Shown here in pieces: positions 57,007-58,790 of a stretch of DNA of 58,790 nucleotides. The notes beneath the pieces are model-generated. The model had not been told where the DNA came from. It saw only the letters and a list, made by a program, of their open reading frames with translations, and searched no databases. Every line of letters begins with the position of its first letter. The first letter of the stretch is position 1. The position numbers and the translations under genes are program-made. The stretch lies in the NCBI RefSeq assembly GCF_000314895.2, contig NZ_CM001773.1, positions 3,303,989 through 3,362,778 of the forward strand, written 5' to 3'. Origin of the DNA: Providencia sneebia DSM 19967 (GTDB lineage Bacteria > Pseudomonadota > Gammaproteobacteria > Enterobacterales > Enterobacteriaceae).

Positions 57007-58080
57007 CTAATTCATATTTGTCAAAAGAATCGTACTGCCATACCGCTCTCCCGGTTCAATCCCCTGAGCAATGGATTTTATTTCAGCCGAAATAGGGATA
57101 CTACGAACTGTGTTATCAACAGATATTGTTAATTTAGTGTCATTATTATCTACGAACGATAAACCTACAACCACACCATTGAGATCGAGTGTTCCATCAA
57201 TAATAGTAAAAGTCATGCTTGCATCCGAGTTACATTGGATGGATGGATAAATTGTTCCCTTTTCTCCTTGCCCATCTTTACCAATAACACCCAGATTGAT
57301 AGATGTGAGACCCATCAAATTACATTCAACCGGAGGAATAGGGACATCTGTTCCTGGTGAATTAATGTCAATTGCATAAGGTCGGTATATTGTAGTACAT
57401 AGCGATGCAGATACGGACGTAGTTGAACAAACGATAACGCCATAAACAAAAGACACTGAGCCATTTTTACCTACACTTGCAGTTGCATTGTTCGTCGTAG
57501 TAGCGCCGCTTGGGTATATCCAGCTAGGGTTTCCTGAGCGAATATCCACTACATTAAGATATAAATTAGCACCTGATATAGGTAAATCAACTATAGTCCC
57601 TTTATCTAAATCAGAACAAGGTTTATTAATCCTAACATAATCGCCCACCATAACACTTACATCTCTCGTCCAATAATTATTAGATACTGTATGAGACATC
57701 TGCGATAGTGAACTACTAGTCATATATGATTCAGGTCTATTACCTGCTTGCAATGACCACATAGGTCGGAAATAACAGTCTGAAGACGAATTTATATTAG
57801 TAATAGGTCCCGATGTTGCTCTCACGAGACCACCAGGAACATAATATCCAGCTCCCCATGCATTATATTGAGTACAATTGCCATCGGAGGATACTGAATT
57901 AGCACAAGCTTTAACACTCTTTCCAACAACACCAGTAGGAGCGCCCGGTGCTCCAAAATATTCTATTTTTCCTCCTTGACTATATTTCTGAGGTATGTTA
58001 TTTAAATACATTGGAGTATCGGCAGCATACCCTATTTGGGTGATTACTAAATATAAAAAAAATCCACTTAAAAGTCTCAT
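57007..58080 (-). CDS. Fimbrial tip adhesin-like protein (second fimbrial locus)
   Basis: A 357-residue secreted protein; the signal peptide ends about TQIGYAAD. The large N-terminal part is rich in Ser, Thr, Asn and Tyr with several cysteines (KACANSVSSDGNCTQYN), typical of lectin-like adhesins, and a C-terminal pilin-like domain starts near PPVECNLMGLTSINLGVIG and ends ERYGSTILLTNMN. Its stop lies ten bases from the IS26-like end, so the original C-terminus may have been slightly altered. It is the last gene of a minus-strand fimbrial operon whose other genes lie beyond the window. Confidence 0.75.
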   Translation of the reverse strand: MRLLSGFFLYLVITQIGYAADTPMYLNNIPQKYSQGGKIEYFGAPGAPTGVVGKSVKACANSVSSDGNCTQYNAWGAGYYVPGGLVRATSGPITNINSSSDCYFRPMWSLQAGNRPESYMTSSSLSQMSHTVSNNYWTRDVSVMVGDYVRINKPCSDLDKGTIVDLPISGANLYLNVVDIRSGNPSWIYPSGATTTNNATASVGKNGSVSFVYGVIVCSTTSVSASLCTTIYRPYAIDINSPGTDVPIPPVECNLMGLTSINLGVIGKDGQGEKGTIYPSIQCNSDASMTFTIIDGTLDLNGVVVGLSFVDNNDTKLTISVDNTVRSIPISAEIKSIAQGIEPGERYGSTILLTNMN

Positions 58081-58467
58081 TTATTACTACCTCTATTATT
58101 CTCTGATAACAATGTAATACCCCAACTAGTCACACACACCCCAAGATATACGTCAGCATCGCTGTAAAAAAACGGTGTAATAGACTGGCTTGCGATACTC
58201 TCATGGTTCCCTGGTACATTGATGTAAATACAGTTTTTTTACCACGATGTAACATCTGCTTTATTAGTCGATATATTCGATCTTCTTTAAATTAATTTAA
58301 TTCCAAATAATCAACTAGAATACCTTATGAAAAATTAGCAAATAGAATATGCTAAGTTGATATATGATAATTTTCCTTGCCAATATAAAAGCGAAAATGA
58401 TACAAATTAGTTTTTGTAGTTATTGATAAATGCTTGCGTAATTCATACACTGAATGTGTTATAACCC
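58081..58467. other. Gap between fimbrial genes with a duplicated pilin remnant
   Basis: 387 bases of mostly AT-rich DNA. Apart from the pilin 3'-end relic at 58139-58215 I see no gene. Confidence 0.5.
58139..58215 (-). pseudogene. Decayed copy of the pilin gene 3' end
   Basis: On the minus strand this stretch reads GNHESIASQSITPFF, then by frameshift close to TAMLTYILG, matching the end of the pilin gene at 58468-58562 (GNSEAIASQSITPGFFTATLTYTLG). The nucleotide match is clear across ~75 bases (for example CCCCAAG(A/G)TATA). It is the truncated, frameshifted 3' end of a duplicated pilin gene. Confidence 0.8.
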
Positions 58468-58790
58468 TCATTCATACCCCAAGGTATAGGTCAGCGTCGC
58501 CGTAAAAAACCCTGGCGTTATCGATTGACTCGCTATTGCCTCACTGTTTCCTTGCACATACGCTTTCAATCGGATGGTCGTTGTGCCGTCTTGTATTGCA
58601 TGTGCGGGATACGGCTCTGCCGGATTAATCGGTAATTGCATCCCATTCATGGTCTCAATACCAATAGCCGCCCCCGCCGCTTCACTGCCCGCATCAAAGT
58701 TGAGTAACCCTTGAGCATTGCTGTTTCCCGTCAAGGTTGCGGTGATCCAATTGCCCAACGAGGTATCACAATCTTCCAACTCAAAATCAA
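58468..58790 (-). CDS. Fimbrial subunit, C-terminal part (runs off the window)
   Basis: The frame is open to the window end and encodes at least 107 residues of a type 1-like pilin: FDFELEDCDTSLGNWITATLTG, IGIETMNGMQLPINP, and the C-terminal strand GFFTATLTYTLGYE with the penultimate-tyrosine-type ending bound by chaperones. The visible Cys would pair with one further upstream. Start and signal peptide are outside the window. It precedes the adhesin gene in the same operon direction. Confidence 0.9.
   Translation of the reverse strand, partial: DFELEDCDTSLGNWITATLTGNSNAQGLLNFDAGSEAAGAAIGIETMNGMQLPINPAEPYPAHAIQDGTTTIRLKAYVQGNSEAIASQSITPGFFTATLTYTLGYE

Noticed and set aside
1..58790. CRISPR array, tRNA or rRNA genes
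   Set aside because: No regularly spaced repeats, cloverleaf-like segments or rRNA sequence were seen on either strand.

Overview
The window is an AT-rich stretch of an enterobacterial chromosome. Gene content and order (panBCD, yadGH, can, hpt, cueO-yacC, btsT-yjiX-yjiA, purT, rimO), the low GC, a meso-diaminopimelate dehydrogenase gene and the Proteus-like fimbrial loci point to the Morganellaceae, most likely Providencia. The genus is inferred from recalled families, not from an alignment.

Layout. 1-1450: end of panB, then panC and panD (pantothenate synthesis). 1509-6389 (minus): chaperone-usher fimbrial operon (pilin, chaperone, usher, tip adhesin) whose usher is split by a one-base frameshift in a T tract. 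7231-13169: housekeeping block with the YadGH ABC exporter, carbonic anhydrase, hypoxanthine phosphoribosyltransferase, the copper oxidase CueO with a recognisable CueR-type promoter, and YacC. 13264-25969: metabolic and transport genes: AbrB-like membrane protein; a TetR regulator divergent from a UPF0261 (Tm-1-like) plus TIM-barrel operon with two operator-like palindromes; diaminopimelate dehydrogenase; MATE efflux pump; CyuA-type cysteine desulfidase; a glycine-betaine-type ABC system with ATPase and permease fused in one chain; and a shortened MsrA. 26025-35089: yjiA, yjiX and btsT, purT with a PurR box, and a sucrose-type cluster (fructokinase, GH32 hydrolase, LacI regulator) without a transporter.

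35604-44485 is the accessory part: a LuxR/FixJ-like regulator with a degenerate receiver, an orphan dhaM beside a gutted dhaR, rimO, then a small islet (hcp-type T6SS gene, an unknown 234-residue protein, a 39-residue membrane peptide). The islet is closed by a relic of a second, diverged rimO 5' end. A membrane protein and a TIM-barrel protein of unknown function follow. 44760-48850 is an iron-uptake cluster behind a Fur-like box (P19/FtrA-like, cupredoxin, FTR1 permease, EfeO-like, EfeB). 48980-56328: nitroreductase, a DUF1471 protein, and a periplasmic molybdenum dehydrogenase (Mo subunit, 2Fe-2S subunit, tri-haem cytochrome c) with a MocA-like cofactor enzyme. 56605-58790: an internally deleted IS6/IS26-like element next to a second fimbrial locus (adhesin, relic of a duplicated pilin 3' end, partial pilin).

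The most unusual points are the rimO relic bounding the hcp islet with its candidate effector/immunity genes, the split Tm-1-like operon, the decayed dihydroxyacetone regulator beside an intact dhaM, and the ProV-ProW fusion. No tRNA, rRNA or CRISPR array was seen.
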